From assembly GCA_965247705.1 (NCBI GenBank), contig CBDFHV010000085.1, forward strand, positions 1-64,000: a stretch of DNA of 64,000 nt, read 5' to 3'. The position numbers were made by a program, and so were the translations under genes. The stretch comes from CBDFHV01 sp965247705 (lineage in GTDB: Bacteria; Pseudomonadota; Alphaproteobacteria; Rhodospirillales; CAMCUA01). Shown here piece by piece: positions 63,580 to 64,000 of the stretch. How positions within the stretch are numbered: position 1 is the first letter of the stretch; every line of letters begins with the position of its first letter. Under the pieces are notes generated by a model. It ran no database searches, was not told where the DNA came from, and was given only the letters and a program-made list of their open reading frames with translations.

Positions 63580-64000
63580 CCGGGCGCCGGCGCAAGATCC
63601 TGGTGACCGGGGCCCTGGGCCAGATCGGATCCGAACTGGTGCCCGCCCTCCGGCAGCGATACGGCGACGATAGCGTGGTGGCGACGGACCTTCGCATGCG
63701 GGCCGGCGCCGAGGCGGCGGACATCGGCCCCCACGATCACGTCGACTGCACCCAGCTTCATCAGGTCCAGGAAGCCGTGCGCCGATATCAGCCGGATATC
63801 GTTGTCCACCTGGCGGCTCTGCTGTCGGCGGTGGCCGAGGAAAAGCCGCAGGTGGCCTGGTCGGTGAACATGAACGGGCTGTACAACGTCCTGGAGGTGG
63901 CGCGGCAATATGCCTGCGCGGTGTTCTTCCCGAGTTCCATCGGCGCCTTCGGTCCGTCGACGCCGGCGGACAAGACGCCCCAGGACACCATCCAGCGCCC
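63576..64000 (+). CDS. NAD-dependent epimerase family, L-threonine 3-dehydrogenase-like (partial)
   Basis: The first 141 residues of a protein starting at GTG 63576, which overlaps the hydantoinase stop by 4 bp. The NAD motif is ILVTGALGQIGSELVPAL. The sequence VVHLAALLSAVAEEKPQVAW then SVNMNGLYNVLEVARQYAC and FFPSSIGAFGPSTP are those of the short-chain L-threonine 3-dehydrogenase type, which oxidises threonine to 2-amino-3-oxobutyrate. The gene runs off the right edge, so the catalytic Tyr-Lys pair is not seen. Confidence 0.82.
   Translation, partial: MTGRRRKILVTGALGQIGSELVPALRQRYGDDSVVATDLRMRAGAEAADIGPHDHVDCTQLHQVQEAVRRYQPDIVVHLAALLSAVAEEKPQVAWSVNMNGLYNVLEVARQYACAVFFPSSIGAFGPSTPADKTPQDTIQR

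Overview
The window is a high-GC alphaproteobacterial chromosome segment. The best clue is the run chvI-chvG-hprK-rapZ-EIIA-ptsH-ptsI (38.7 to 30.7 kb, minus strand), with a short alphaproteobacterial-type HPr kinase and ahcY next to it. A Rhodospirillales-like organism is plausible, but the order is an inference. CO dehydrogenase (coxMSL) suggests it can use carbon monoxide as a supplementary electron source. No complete tRNA or rRNA gene and no CRISPR array were seen.

Region 1 (1-11.1 kb, minus strand) is an array of seven tandem Sel1-repeat secreted proteins and lipoproteins, ending beside a partial membrane-protein gene. Three of the seven are broken by insertions, but each rejoins exactly in frame when the element and its target duplication are removed: a gene of about 247 codons split by an IS630-family element, one of about 541 codons split by a 93-bp MITE that itself holds an IS1595-family element, and one of about 445 codons split by the same MITE plus a second IS630-family element. 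An eighth relative and an orphan Sel1 tail lie at 45.4-46.9 kb.

Region 2 (11.1-20 kb) is decayed DNA: a run of 20 G, a truncated solute-binding protein, a phnE tail, a DUF255 fragment and a small gene split by a third MITE copy and an IS1380-family element. Intact metabolic genes lie among them (ABM monooxygenase, cupredoxin-like lipoprotein, nudC, BKACE enzyme, FAD oxidoreductase, hemerythrin). A candidate small RNA with its own promoter and terminator follows at 19.1-19.3 kb.

Region 3 (19.4-25.6 kb, plus strand) holds a class II aldolase, a FitAB/VapBC-like toxin-antitoxin pair with a perfect operator palindrome, a TauE/SafE exporter, and a four-gene run (iron alcohol dehydrogenase, SDR, dehydroquinate-synthase-like cyclase, D-2-hydroxyacid dehydrogenase) that looks like an uncharacterised sugar or cyclitol pathway.

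Region 4 (25.6-43.8 kb) is the regulatory core: a PAS kinase with Tyr in place of the phospho-accepting His, an IS110-family element, ahcY, a PTS relay whose enzyme I gene carries an in-frame amber codon, an IS1380-family element between EIIA and rapZ, then hprK, chvG (with a 5-prime 15-bp repeat) and chvI. A DUF1538-DUF1538-PII-like-CBS operon, a HugZ-like gene and GTP-type pckG follow. The PTS, RapZ, HprK, ChvGI and PEP carboxykinase genes together link phosphoenolpyruvate status, envelope signalling and carbon use.

Region 5 (43.8-64 kb): a second IS1595-family copy, a palindrome-rich spacer, a Sel1 lipoprotein, a tRNA-Ser-like remnant, DUF423, gltBD, uppP, DUF4112, DUF488, a solute-binding protein, coxMSL plus an XdhC/CoxF-like gene, a hydantoinase B gene and the start of an L-threonine 3-dehydrogenase-like gene. 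Every TA- or 4-bp-duplicating insertion whose target can be read landed in the tetranucleotide CTAG.
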